A stretch of 64,000 bases of DNA from Amycolatopsis tolypomycina (lineage in GTDB: Bacteria > Actinomycetota > Actinomycetes > Mycobacteriales > Pseudonocardiaceae), in contig NZ_FNSO01000004.1 of NCBI RefSeq assembly GCF_900105945.1, forward strand, positions 1,426,001-1,490,000, given 5' to 3'. The first letter of the stretch is position 1. The number at the start of each line of letters is the position of its first letter. The notes under the pieces were generated by a model, which worked only from the letters and a program-made list of their open reading frames with translations, did not search any database and had not been told where the DNA came from. Positions 51,598 to 60,877 of the stretch are shown piece by piece. The translations under genes and the position numbers were made by a program.

Positions 51598-51854
51598 CCG
51601 CGGATCGCCCGCTGGTAGGCGGCGAGCGCCTCGGTGATCGCCTCGCCGCCGCGGAGGATGCCGCCGAGCGGGTTGTTCAGCTGGGCCAGGGGATCGGTCG
51701 TCCAGACCCGGCGGAATGCGTCGAGATCGCGCTGGTTGAAGGCATAGTAGAAGGATTCGAGCGCGGCCAGCGCGCCTTCCCGGCCGGGCTCGGCGGCTTC
51801 GTCGAGCCGGTTGTGCGCGTCCGGGCCGAACGTGACGTCGAGGTGTCGCGGCAC
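51594..51854 (-). CDS. Truncated NTF2/SnoaL-like protein
   Basis: The 86 residues begin like a SnoaL/YybH-type NTF2 fold (GALAALESFYYAFNQRDLDA; FRRVWTTDPLAQLNNPLGG; LRGGEAITEALAAYQRAI) but stop before the beta-sheet that forms the second half of that roughly 120-140-residue fold. The stop abuts the LLM gene with a four-base overlap, so the C-terminal half appears lost. It may be a decaying gene. It is divergent from the ArsR gene. Confidence 0.6.
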   Translation of the reverse strand: MPRHLDVTFGPDAHNRLDEAAEPGREGALAALESFYYAFNQRDLDAFRRVWTTDPLAQLNNPLGGILRGGEAITEALAAYQRAIRG

Positions 51855-51889
51855 GGGGGCTCCTAGAGTGTTCGATGGAGGTCGACCGG

Positions 51890-52234
51890 ATGAGTGTACG
51901 AGAATCGTCGAACACCGCGCGGGCGCGCGGGCTGACGCACGCGGCCCCGGCGGCCGTTTCGCTGCAGGACGCCCTGGCCGCGGTCGCCGACCCGGTGCGC
52001 CGCGGCATCCTGCGCGAGCTCGCCGCCGTGCCCGAGTGGTCGAAGGCGTGCGGCACCTTCGACCTGCCGGTGGCGAAGGCGACGCTCAGCCACCACTTCG
52101 GGGTGCTGCGCGCGGCTGGCCTGATCGAACAACGCGACGAAGGCCCGCGACGGCTGAACCGCCTGCGGCGTCCCGAATTCGACTCCGTTTTCCCGGGACT
52201 TCTCGACCTGGTGCTCAGTCACCCCGGCCCGTGA
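51890..52234 (+). CDS. ArsR-family transcriptional regulator
   Basis: The 114-residue winged-helix protein has ALAAVADPVRRGILRELA, a HTH core VAKATLSHHFGVLRAAGLIE and the wing QRDEGPRRLNRLRRPEF. No metal-binding cysteine pair of the classical ArsR site is present; a single Cys occurs before the HTH. ATG 51890 has GGAGGT seven bases upstream. ATG 51875 is an alternative, because TAGAGT at 51864-51869 could give a leaderless message there. It overlaps the end of the convergent LysE gene by 20 bases and may regulate the neighbouring transporter. Confidence 0.88.
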   Translation: MSVRESSNTARARGLTHAAPAAVSLQDALAAVADPVRRGILRELAAVPEWSKACGTFDLPVAKATLSHHFGVLRAAGLIEQRDEGPRRLNRLRRPEFDSVFPGLLDLVLSHPGP

Positions 52235-52859
52235 ACGCGAGCCCGGTGCCCAGGCCGATCATCACGAGACCGCCGGTGCCGCCGACGAGTTCCAGGCGCT
52301 TCGGCGAGCGGGCGAACCACGCGCGGGCCGTGCCGGCGACCAGCGCCCACGCGCTGTCGGTGGCCAGCGCGATCGCGGGCAGGCACAGCCCGAGGACCAG
52401 CATCTGGGCGGGCACCGAGCCCGCGGCGGGGTCGACGAACTGGGGCAGCAGGGCGGCCAGGAACACGATCGACTTCGGGTTCGCGAAGCCGACGACGAAC
52501 CCGACGCGCAGCACGGACAGCACCCGGCCCGGCGTGGCGCGCACCTGCGCGGCCATCGCGTCGGTCAGCTTCCGGCGGTGGCGCACGGCCTGGATGCCCA
52601 GGTACACCAGGTAGAGCGCGCCGGCGACCTTGATCGCGGTGAACACCGCGGCGGACGTCGTGACCAGCGTGCCGAGGCCGAACGCGACCGCGACGACCTG
52701 CGCGTACACGCCCACGGAGTTGCCGACGACGGTGAGCAGCGCGTCGCGCCGCCCGACGGTGAGCGCGCGGCTGATCGTGAACAGCACGCTCGGCCCGGGG
52801 ACCACGACCATGAGGAACGTCAGCGCGGCGAAGGCCGCGAAGTGTGCACCGGAGACCAT
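52215..52859 (-). CDS. LysE/RhtB family amino-acid exporter
   Basis: The 214-residue membrane protein has about six helices: FAAFAALTFLMVVVPGPSVL with the family PGP motif, VGNSVGVYAQVVAVAFGLGT, AIKVAGALYLVYLGIQAV, GFVVGFANPKSIVFLAALLP, and two further C-terminal segments. The family exports basic or neutral amino acids or analogues; the cargo is unknown. It diverges from the AlkZ-like gene, with a 72-bp space that holds a damage-type promoter for the latter. Confidence 0.9.
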   Translation of the reverse strand: MVSGAHFAAFAALTFLMVVVPGPSVLFTISRALTVGRRDALLTVVGNSVGVYAQVVAVAFGLGTLVTTSAAVFTAIKVAGALYLVYLGIQAVRHRRKLTDAMAAQVRATPGRVLSVLRVGFVVGFANPKSIVFLAALLPQFVDPAAGSVPAQMLVLGLCLPAIALATDSAWALVAGTARAWFARSPKRLELVGGTGGLVMIGLGTGLAFTGRGD

Positions 52860-52903
52860 TTCCCGAGACTATCGCCTGGTCACCCGGCACGACGAGGCGT
52901 TTT

Positions 52904-52925
52904 TGTCGGTGCCGGGTGGTAGGAA
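52904..52925 (+). promoter_or_regulatory. PafBC-type DNA-damage promoter of the AlkZ-like gene (near-consensus)
   Basis: TGTCGGTG (52904-52911), eight bases, then TAGGAA (52920-52925) match TGTCRGTG-N8-TAnnnT except for the final base. Six bases separate it from GTG 52932, the same geometry as at uvrC, and predict a leaderless transcript. TTT precedes TGTCGGTG as in the mycobacterial tTGTCRgtg form. Confidence 0.55.
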
Positions 52926-52931
52926 AAACGG

Positions 52932-54113
52932 GTGCCTCCGAAGATCAGTACCGAGCAGCGCCGGGCCCGCCTCGCGGTCCGGCACCACCTGGCCGCGCCC
53001 GCGGCCACGGTGACCGAAGCCGTCGCGGGGGTCGTCGCCCTGCACGCGACCGACCCGGCGACCGTCCACCTGTCCGCGTCCGCCCGGCTGGCCGGCCCGG
53101 CGGTCGCCGCGGTCGAGCAGGCCCTCTACGCCGAGCGGTCGCTTTTGCGCCTGCTGGGCATGCGGCGCACGGTGTTCGTGACGGACCTGGACACGGCGGC
53201 GCTGGTGCAGGCGGGCTGTTCGGCGGACATCGAGGTCAAGCAGCGCAAGCTCCTGGAGCAGCACCTGGGGCAGCAGGGCCACCCGGAGAACGTGCCGGAG
53301 CCGGCGGCGTGGCTGAAGGACGTCGAAGCGTCGGTCGAGGCGGCGCTGCGGGCCCGCGGCTCCGCGACGGCGCAGCAGCTGAGCGAAGACGAGCCTCGCC
53401 TGCGCCAGCAGCTCCTGATGGCGGCGGGCAAGCCGTACGAGGCCATCGGCAACGTGACCAGCCGCGTGCTGTTCCTGCTGGCGGCGGGCGGGCGGATCGC
53501 GCGCGGCCGTCCCCGCGGCAGCTGGCTGAGCAGCCAGTACGTGTGGCACCCCCTGGACGAGTGGGTGCCGGGCGGCCTGCCGGCGTGGGACGCGGAGGAG
53601 GCCCGGGTCGGACTGGCCCGGCGGTGGCTGCGTGCGTACGGCCCGGCACCGGTGAGCGACCTGCGGTGGTGGACGGGCTGGACGGCGGGTCAGACGAAGA
53701 AAGCCCTGGCGGCGTTGTCCCCGGTCGAGGTCGACCTCGACGGCGTGCCGGGGGTGGTGCCGGCGGACGACCTCGAACCGGTGCCGTCGCCACCACCGTG
53801 GGTGGCGTTCCTGCCGTCGCTGGATCCGACGCCGATGGGCTGGCAGGACCGCAACTGGTTCCTGGGGCCGCACCGGGCGGCCCTGTTCGACCGCAGCGGC
53901 AACATCGGCCCGACGGTGTGGGCGTCGGGGCGGGTGGTCGGCGGCTGGGCACAGCGGGCGTCGGGCGAGGTCGTGTTCAGGGTGCTGGAGGACGTCGGCG
54001 CGGAAGTGCGGGCGGCGATCGAAGCGGAGGCGGAGAAGTGCGCGAAGTGGTTCGGCGAGGTCCGGGCAGTGCCGCGGTTCCGCACGCCGCTGGAACGCGA
54101 GCTGACGGGATGA
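52932..54113 (+). CDS. AlkZ-like (HTH_42) winged-helix DNA glycosylase family protein
   Basis: The 393-residue protein belongs to the winged-helix superfamily that includes AlkZ and YcaQ, glycosylases that unhook bulky adducts and crosslinks. N-terminal VAGVVALHATDPATVHLSA aligns with the family's catalytic segment; the usual Gln-x-Gln reads His-Ala-Thr. Other family marks are LRLLGMRRTVFV, GRPRGSWLSSQYVW, WLRAYGPAPVSDLRWWTGW and the C-terminal LLPSLDPTPMGW-like FLPSLDPTPMGWQDR, NWFLGPHR. Activity is therefore uncertain but DNA repair is likely, and the damage-type promoter supports it. Confidence 0.8.
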   Translation: MPPKISTEQRRARLAVRHHLAAPAATVTEAVAGVVALHATDPATVHLSASARLAGPAVAAVEQALYAERSLLRLLGMRRTVFVTDLDTAALVQAGCSADIEVKQRKLLEQHLGQQGHPENVPEPAAWLKDVEASVEAALRARGSATAQQLSEDEPRLRQQLLMAAGKPYEAIGNVTSRVLFLLAAGGRIARGRPRGSWLSSQYVWHPLDEWVPGGLPAWDAEEARVGLARRWLRAYGPAPVSDLRWWTGWTAGQTKKALAALSPVEVDLDGVPGVVPADDLEPVPSPPPWVAFLPSLDPTPMGWQDRNWFLGPHRAALFDRSGNIGPTVWASGRVVGGWAQRASGEVVFRVLEDVGAEVRAAIEAEAEKCAKWFGEVRAVPRFRTPLERELTG

Positions 54114-55513
<1,400 letters not shown>

Positions 55514-55518
55514 ACCCC

Positions 55519-56733
55519 ATGAGCGTCAAGAACCTCGACGACCTGCTGGGCGAGGGCGTTCAGGGCCGGTACGTACTCGTGCGTTCCGACCTGAACGTCC
55601 CGCTCGACGGGGATCGCATCACCGACGACGGCCGGGTCCGCGCGGCGCTGCCGACGATCAAGAAGCTCGCCGACGCGGGCGCGAAGGTCGTCGTCACCGC
55701 GCACCTCGGCCGCCCGAAGGGCGAGCCGGACCCGAAGTACACGCTCGCGCCGGTCGCGAAGCGGCTTTCGGAGCTGCTCGGCGCCGAGGTCGCGCTGGCC
55801 GGTGACCTGGTCGGCGAGTCCGCGAAGGCGCTGACGGCCGGCCTGGCCGACGGCGGCGTCGTCCTGCTGGAGAACGTGCGCTTCGACGCGCGCGAGACCA
55901 GCAAGGACGCCGCGGACCGCTCCGAGCTGGCCGCCGAGCTGGGCGCGCTCGTCCCGGGCGGCGCGTTCGTCTCCGACGGCTTCGGCGTCGTCCACCGCAA
56001 GCAAGCCTCGGTCTACGAGGTCGCGTCGGTGCTGCCGGCGTACGCGGGCGGCCTGGTGCTGGCCGAGCTCGACGTGCTGAAGAAGCTGACCGACGACGTC
56101 CAGCGGCCGTACGTGGTCGTCCTCGGTGGCGCGAAGGTGTCCGACAAGCTCGGCGTCATCGCGAACCTGCTGACCAAGGTCGACCGGCTGCTCATCGGCG
56201 GCGGCATGGCGTACACCTTCCTCAAGGCCCAGGGCCACGAGGTCGGCCAGTCGCTGCTGCAGGCCGACCAGCTCGACCAGGTGAAGGGCTTCCTCGCCGA
56301 GGCCGAGAAGCGCGGCGTCGAACTGGTGCTGCCGGTGGACGTGCTGGCCGCCACGGAGTTCTCGGCCGACGCCGAGCACGAGGCCGTCGACGCCACCGCG
56401 ATCCCGGCCGACCGCCAGGGCCTCGACATCGGCCCGCGCAGCCGCGAGCTGTTCGCGAGCAAGCTGGCCGACGCCAAGACGGTGTTCTGGAACGGCCCGA
56501 TGGGCGTGTTCGAGTTCGAGGCGTTCTCGGGCGGCACGCGTGCCGTCGCGGAGGCGCTCGTGAAGAGCGACGCGTTCACCGTGGTCGGCGGCGGCGACTC
56601 GGCCGCCGCGGTGCGGCAGCTGGGCCTGCCCGAAGACGGCTTCTCGCACATCTCCACCGGCGGCGGTGCCTCGCTGGAGTACCTCGAGGGCAAGGAACTG
56701 CCGGGCGTGACGGCCCTGGAGGAGAAGAACTAG
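55519..56733 (+). CDS. pgk: Phosphoglycerate kinase
   Basis: Pgk transfers phosphate from 1,3-bisphosphoglycerate to ADP. The 404-residue protein has [66 protein letters not shown], and the nucleotide-binding [13 protein letters not shown] and [10 protein letters not shown]. It starts six bases after the gap stop, and its TAG overlaps the tpiA GTG by one base. Confidence 0.97.
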   Translation: MSVKNLDDLLGEGVQGRYVLVRSDLNVPLDGDRITDDGRVRAALPTIKKLADAGAKVVVTAHLGRPKGEPDPKYTLAPVAKRLSELLGAEVALAGDLVGESAKALTAGLADGGVVLLENVRFDARETSKDAADRSELAAELGALVPGGAFVSDGFGVVHRKQASVYEVASVLPAYAGGLVLAELDVLKKLTDDVQRPYVVVLGGAKVSDKLGVIANLLTKVDRLLIGGGMAYTFLKAQGHEVGQSLLQADQLDQVKGFLAEAEKRGVELVLPVDVLAATEFSADAEHEAVDATAIPADRQGLDIGPRSRELFASKLADAKTVFWNGPMGVFEFEAFSGGTRAVAEALVKSDAFTVVGGGDSAAAVRQLGLPEDGFSHISTGGGASLEYLEGKELPGVTALEEKN

Positions 56734-57518
56734 TGGCACGCAAGCCGTTCATCGCCGGCAACTGGAAGATGAACCAGAACCACCTCGAGGCCATCGCGCT
56801 GGTGCAGAAGATCGCCTTCGCGCTGCCGGAGAAGTACTACGCGAAGGTCGACGTGGCGGTGCTGCCGCCGTTCACCGACATCCGCAGCGTGCAGACCCTG
56901 GTCGACGGCGACAAGCTGTCGCTCACCTACGGCGCGCAGGACGTCGCGCCGCAGGATTCGGGCGCGTACACCGGCGACATCTCGGGGCCGATGCTGGCCA
57001 AGCTGGGCTGCAAGTTCGTCACGGTCGGGCACTCGGAGCGGCGCGAATACCACGCCGAGTCCGACGAACTGGTCAACAAGAAGGTCAAGGCCGCGCTCAA
57101 GCACGGCATCACGCCGATCCTCTGCATCGGGGAGAAGCTCGAGGTCCGCGAGGCCGGCGAGCACATCCACCACACCACGACGCAGCTGATCGAGGGCCTG
57201 AAGGGCCTCAAGGCCGAGCAGGTCTCCGGCGTGGTGATCGCGTACGAGCCGGTCTGGGCGATCGGCACCGGCAAGGTCGCGTCGTCCGCGGACGCCGAAG
57301 AGGTCTGCAAGGCCATCCGCGCCACCCTCCAGGAGAAGTACGGCGACGAGGTCGCTTCGTCCGTCCGGGTGCTCTACGGGGGATCGGTCAAATCGGGCAA
57401 CATCAGTGAACTGGTGGGCTGCGAGAACATCGACGGTGCCCTGGTCGGCGGAGCGAGCCTCGACGGTGAGGAGTTCACGAAACTCTGCGCACTCGCCGCG
57501 GGCGGGCCGCTGCCCTGA
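56733..57518 (+). CDS. tpiA: Triosephosphate isomerase
   Basis: TpiA interconverts dihydroxyacetone phosphate and glyceraldehyde-3-phosphate. The 261-residue barrel has [15 protein letters not shown] with the active-site Asn and Lys, [14 protein letters not shown] with the catalytic His, [15 protein letters not shown] with the catalytic Glu, and [11 protein letters not shown] plus [16 protein letters not shown] lies before the GTG. A strong hairpin follows 58 bases later. Confidence 0.97.
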   Translation: MARKPFIAGNWKMNQNHLEAIALVQKIAFALPEKYYAKVDVAVLPPFTDIRSVQTLVDGDKLSLTYGAQDVAPQDSGAYTGDISGPMLAKLGCKFVTVGHSERREYHAESDELVNKKVKAALKHGITPILCIGEKLEVREAGEHIHHTTTQLIEGLKGLKAEQVSGVVIAYEPVWAIGTGKVASSADAEEVCKAIRATLQEKYGDEVASSVRVLYGGSVKSGNISELVGCENIDGALVGGASLDGEEFTKLCALAAGGPLP

Positions 57519-57576
57519 TCGAGGCCACGACCGGGTAGCCTGTGTATTCGGTCCGTCACACAGCAGTGGACGAGTC

Positions 57577-57619
57577 CAGGGGTACGGTGGTGGTCGGAAA
57601 CGACCATGCCGTACCCCTG
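57577..57619 (+). terminator. Structured hairpin between tpiA and secG
   Basis: CAGGGGTACGG pairs with CCGTACCCCTG over 11 bp, and an inner TGGTCG pairs with CGACCA around a GAAA tetraloop, with a small internal loop between. No T-run follows. It may end the glycolytic operon or shape the secG leader. Confidence 0.65.
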
Positions 57620-57645
57620 CATTCTCCTAGAGCCCAGAGGATGAC

Positions 57646-57876
57646 ATGAAGCTGTTCCTGCAAATCCTGTTGATCGTCTCCAGCGTCCTGCTGGTGGTCG
57701 CCGTGCTGCTGCACCGCGGCCGGGGCGGTGGCCTGTCGTCGCTGTTCGGCGGCGGGATGCAGTCGAGCCTGGCCGGGTCGAGCGTGGCCGAGAAGAACCT
57801 CGACCGGATCACCCTGCTGCTGGGCGCGGTCTGGCTGATCAGCATCGTGGGCCTGGGTCTGCTGCTCAAGGTGTGA
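57646..57876 (+). CDS. secG: Preprotein translocase subunit SecG
   Basis: SecG is the small membrane subunit that assists SecYE protein export. The 76-residue protein has two hydrophobic helices (LFLQILLIVSSVLLVVAVLL and LLLGAVWLISIVGLGLLLKV) flanking the typical RGRGGGLSSLFGGGM loop. It follows tpiA as in other actinobacteria. Confidence 0.95.
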   Translation: MKLFLQILLIVSSVLLVVAVLLHRGRGGGLSSLFGGGMQSSLAGSSVAEKNLDRITLLLGAVWLISIVGLGLLLKV

Positions 57877-57983
57877 GGCGTCCGGCGTTCCGTCGTCGGC
57901 CGCGACCGGGTCGAGACGGCGGGGCGCAGCGATTCGGCGTGCCTATTGGGGGGCGCGCCGCCGATTCCTAGGTGTGAGGATTC

Positions 57984-58328
57984 ATGGTTGGCGGTAACGC
58001 GATTCGGGGCACCCGGGTGGGTGCCGGTCCTACGGGCGAATCGGAACGGGGAGAGTCGGCGCCGCGCCGCCGCATCTCCTACTGGTGTGCCAACGGGCAC
58101 GAGGCTCGGCCCTCGTTCGCGCTCGACGCGGAAATCCCCGACGAGTGGGACTGCCCCCGCTGCGGGCTCCCGGGCGGGCAGGACGAGAAGAACCCGCCGG
58201 CCGCCCCACGGACCGAGCCGTACAAGACCCACCTCGCGTACGTGAAGGAGCGGCGCAGCGACGCCGACGGCGAGGCCATCCTGGCGGAGGCGCTCGACCG
58301 CCTGCGCAAGCGCCGGGAAATCCTCTAA
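57984..58328 (+). CDS. rbpA: RNA polymerase-binding protein RbpA
   Basis: RbpA binds the principal sigma factor and RNA polymerase and is restricted to actinobacteria. The 114-residue protein has the N-terminal GGNAIRGTRVGAGP tail, the core ISYWCANGHEARPSFALDAE with PDEWDCPRCGLPGG (four cysteine or histidine residues near the zinc or loop), a basic linker and the sigma-interacting helix ILAEALDRLRKRR. It is followed by a good terminator. Confidence 0.96.
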   Translation: MVGGNAIRGTRVGAGPTGESERGESAPRRRISYWCANGHEARPSFALDAEIPDEWDCPRCGLPGGQDEKNPPAAPRTEPYKTHLAYVKERRSDADGEAILAEALDRLRKRREIL

Positions 58329-58343
58329 GAGGACCAGCCGAAC

Positions 58344-58373
58344 GCCACCCCGAGCCCCCTCGGGGTGGCTTTT
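58344..58373 (+). terminator. Rho-independent terminator of rbpA
   Basis: GCCACCCCGAG pairs perfectly with CTCGGGGTGGC around a four-base loop, followed by TTTT. It starts 16 bases after the rbpA stop. Confidence 0.88.
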
Positions 58374-58400
58374 CGTGCGCTCACCCCGTGACGGAACAGC

Positions 58401-58490
58401 CGACACGCGTGATCAGGCAGCCGACACGACGCCCGAGCCGTGTCGACCCTTCAATCACGCGTGTCGACCGCTCAATCACGCGTGTCGACC
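58401..58490. repeat. Cluster of CGACACGCGTGAT inverted and direct repeats
   Basis: CGACACGCGTGAT (58401-58413) is the inverse of ATCACGCGTGTCG at 58454-58466 and 58475-58487. The latter lie within two direct copies of TCAATCACGCGTGTCGACC (58451 and 58472). A further CCGACACG/CGTGTCG-like pair lies between them. Alternative hairpins are possible. The cluster lies between rbpA and the convergent kinase gene. Confidence 0.75.
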
Positions 58491-58514
58491 CTTGGAGCAC
58501 GGACGGACCGGAAC

Positions 58515-58536
58515 TGTCGGTGCCCGCCGGTAAGCT
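58515..58536 (+). promoter_or_regulatory. Solitary damage-promoter-like element after rbpA
   Basis: TGTCGGTG, eight bases and TAAGCT match TGTCRGTG-N8-TAnnnT exactly. It points toward the 3' end of the minus-strand kinase gene and so faces no sense-oriented gene; a GGATACCGGGGGCC stretch follows, like the other solitary copies. Confidence 0.4.
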
Positions 58537-58555
58537 GGATACCGGGGGCCGGAGG

Positions 58556-59770
58556 TCAGCGGTCCAGCGGATACCGCGCCCGCACCCGGAAGCCGCCGTC
58601 CTCCGTGCCCGACGTCTCGAAGCTTCCGCCCAGCAGCCGGGCCCGCTCGGCCAGGCCGGTCAGGCCGTGGCCGCCCGACGGCAACCCCTCCGTCGGACGG
58701 CTCGCCCGCTCGTTGCGCACCTCGATCTTGAGCGCACCGTGCTCACCCTGGATGCGGATCGTCGCCGTCGCGCCCGGGGCGTGTTTGTGGACGTTCGTCA
58801 GGCACTCCTGCACCGTCCGGTAGGCCGCCGCCGAGACCTGGTTGGGCAGGGCCTCCGGCAGGTGCTCCACCGTCAAGTGCACCGGGACGTCCGAGGTCCT
58901 GATCAGCCGGTCGAGCTCGTTGATGCCCGGCCGCGGGCCGTCGTCGTCCGAGCCGGCCCGCAGCACGCTGACCAGGGACCGCAGCTCCTCCAGGGTCCGC
59001 TTGGACAACATGCGGATGACCTGCGCGGTCTCCTGCGCCCGGTCGTCGGTGGTCTGGGCCTGCAGCGCGCCGGCCTGCATGGCGATCAGGGTGATCTGGT
59101 GCGAGACGACGTCGTGCATCTCGCGGGCCAGCCGGGCGCGTTCCTCGGCGCGGACGGCGTCGGCGTGGAAGCGGCGCTCGCGGTCGCGGCTCGTGGCCAG
59201 CTCGGCGAGCTTGTTCGAAACCTCGGTGCGCGCGCCGATGAGCAGGCCGATCGCGATCGGCATGCCGGCGACGAGGACGCCGTAGATGCCGTCGAGGATG
59301 TGCTCGCGCCAGCTGAGCTCGGCGAAGTCCTCCAGCGGCCACTGCACGAACCGGCACGTCCACACCAGCGCGGCGCCGACCCAGACCTGCCAGTGCAGCT
59401 GACGGCGGGTGGCGAGCATGCCGAGCGTGATCATCGACGCGAGCTGGGCCCAGCCGGCCAGGAAGCCGGGGACCGCGACGAGCACGGCGAGGAACGGGAA
59501 CTTCCGGCGGAACACCACCGCGAGACAGGCCGCGCCGGAGAGCCAGATGGAGTACGGCTGGGCCTTCTCGGGAATGACCAGCCAGACGTCGAGCACGGCC
59601 AGGATGACGGCGGCCGCCTCGATGGCGAACGTGACCACAGCGGGCCGCGGCAATGAGCCGAACAGGCTCAACCCGCGCTTGCGGACCCGCTCGGCGGCCG
59701 ACGGCCCCGAGCCGGCGATCGAGATGCCTGGAATCGAGAGTCCCTCTGTACTCATCGCTGGCGACCCCAT
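58556..59770 (-). CDS. Sensor histidine kinase (HisKA_3), no adjacent response regulator
   Basis: The 404-residue kinase has about five N-terminal membrane segments (VVTFAIEAAAVILAVLDVWL; AVLVAVPGFLAGWAQLASMI; GVLVAGMPIAIGLLIGA), a short linker, the phospho-acceptor His in LAREMHDVVSHQIT, and an HATPase domain with NVHKHAPGATA and GGHGLTGLAERA. No regulator gene lies beside it, so it is an orphan within the window. ATG 59755 (MSTEGLS) is an alternative start. It is close to DesK-type envelope-sensing kinases in layout. Confidence 0.9.
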   Translation of the reverse strand: MGSPAMSTEGLSIPGISIAGSGPSAAERVRKRGLSLFGSLPRPAVVTFAIEAAAVILAVLDVWLVIPEKAQPYSIWLSGAACLAVVFRRKFPFLAVLVAVPGFLAGWAQLASMITLGMLATRRQLHWQVWVGAALVWTCRFVQWPLEDFAELSWREHILDGIYGVLVAGMPIAIGLLIGARTEVSNKLAELATSRDRERRFHADAVRAEERARLAREMHDVVSHQITLIAMQAGALQAQTTDDRAQETAQVIRMLSKRTLEELRSLVSVLRAGSDDDGPRPGINELDRLIRTSDVPVHLTVEHLPEALPNQVSAAAYRTVQECLTNVHKHAPGATATIRIQGEHGALKIEVRNERASRPTEGLPSGGHGLTGLAERARLLGGSFETSGTEDGGFRVRARYPLDR

Positions 59771-60058
59771 TCGTCTTGTGGACTTGATGGTGAGAGGCGC
59801 TCGAGGCCCGATCGGGACGCGCGGAGCCAGACAAATGTGCGGATGCTAACGAGGTGACGTACGGAGACGGTTAGTTTCACCCGTGCGCGGCGCTTCGGCG
59901 TCCGGATTCCGCAACCGGCTGCGCCGTTCGGAGTAGGATCGGCGAGGAATGCTACCGACGGTGGAATTGTCGTGCCCCAGTGTGTGTCCAGGTGACCACA
60001 TCGTGGGAATCATGTTACCCACGTGCGGTCGCCCGGCGGTAGGTCCGGAAACGAATGA
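59771..60058. other. Intergenic region between pgl and the orphan kinase
   Basis: No gene is supported. It contains an interrupted inverted repeat, CGTGGG (60002-60007) with CCCACG (60018-60023), and the kinase promoter. The rest shows nothing distinctive. Confidence 0.5.
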
Positions 60059-60084
60059 AGGCCCCCTGCCGAAGCAGGGGGCCT
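60059..60084 (-). terminator. Terminator of the pgi-zwf-opcA-pgl unit
   Basis: On the minus strand AGGCCCCCTGC pairs with GCAGGGGGCCT over 11 bp around a TTCG tetraloop, followed by TCATTCG. It lies 13 bases after the pgl stop. Confidence 0.8.
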
Positions 60085-60097
60085 CCACCGAACACAC

Positions 60098-60877
60098 TCA
60101 AGCCGTCGGCGGCTGGTACACCTTCGTCAGCTTCCCCGCCGCAGCTCGGTCCAGCAGCCACAGCGTCCGGCGATGTCCGCGCGCCCCGGCCACCGGCAGC
60201 TGGACTTCCCCGGCTCCCGCCAAGGCCAGCGCCACCGCGTCCGCCTTTGCCGAGCCGGCCGTCATCAGCCACACGTCCCGGGCCCGGCGAATGGCCGGCA
60301 GTGTCAGCGACACCCGCGTCGGTGGTGGCTTCGGGCAGTTGCGCACCGCCACCACCGATCGCTCCGTCTCGTACACCGCCGGGGACTCCGGGAACACCGA
60401 TGCCGTGTGGCCCTCGCCGCCGAGGCCCAGCAGCATGATGTCGAACGACGGTACGTCGCCGTGGTCCTCCGGGCCCGCCTGCGACGCCAGCTCCGAAGCG
60501 TAAGCCGCGGCCGCCGCGTCGACGTCGTCCCCGAACTCGCCGTCGGAGGGCGCCATCGCGTGGACGCGCTTCGGGTCCAGCGGGACGTGGTCCAGCAGCG
60601 CCTCGCGGGCCTGCTTCTCGTTCCGCTCGTCCGAATCCGCCGGGACGAACCGCTCGTCGCCCCAGTAGATGTCCAGGCGGGACCAGTCGATCGCGTCGCG
60701 GGCCGAGGACGCCCGCAGCTCCGACAGCACCGCGATGCCCGTGCCGCCGCCCGTCAGGACCAGTGACGCCGAGCCCTTGGCCGCCTGGACGTCCACCAGC
60801 CGCGTGACCAGCCTGGCGGCCGCCGCGGCCGCCAGGATGTCCTGGTTCGCGTAGACGACGACTTCCGTCTTGCTCAT
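60098..60877 (-). CDS. pgl: 6-Phosphogluconolactonase
   Basis: Pgl hydrolyses 6-phosphogluconolactone to 6-phosphogluconate. The 259-residue DevB-type protein has SLVLTGGGTGIAVLSEL, DIYWGDERFVPADSDERNEK, DIMLLGLGGEGHTASVFP and WLMTAGSAKADAV. ATG 60877 overlaps the opcA stop (ATGA). It is the last gene of the unit, with a terminator 13 bases on. Confidence 0.96.
   Translation of the reverse strand: MSKTEVVVYANQDILAAAAAARLVTRLVDVQAAKGSASLVLTGGGTGIAVLSELRASSARDAIDWSRLDIYWGDERFVPADSDERNEKQAREALLDHVPLDPKRVHAMAPSDGEFGDDVDAAAAAYASELASQAGPEDHGDVPSFDIMLLGLGGEGHTASVFPESPAVYETERSVVAVRNCPKPPPTRVSLTLPAIRRARDVWLMTAGSAKADAVALALAGAGEVQLPVAGARGHRRTLWLLDRAAAGKLTKVYQPPTA

Noticed and set aside
59846..60097. 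An 83-codon minus-strand frame before the kinase
   Set aside because: It spans a terminator and an AT-richer promoter region, and has no ribosome site or recognisable residues.
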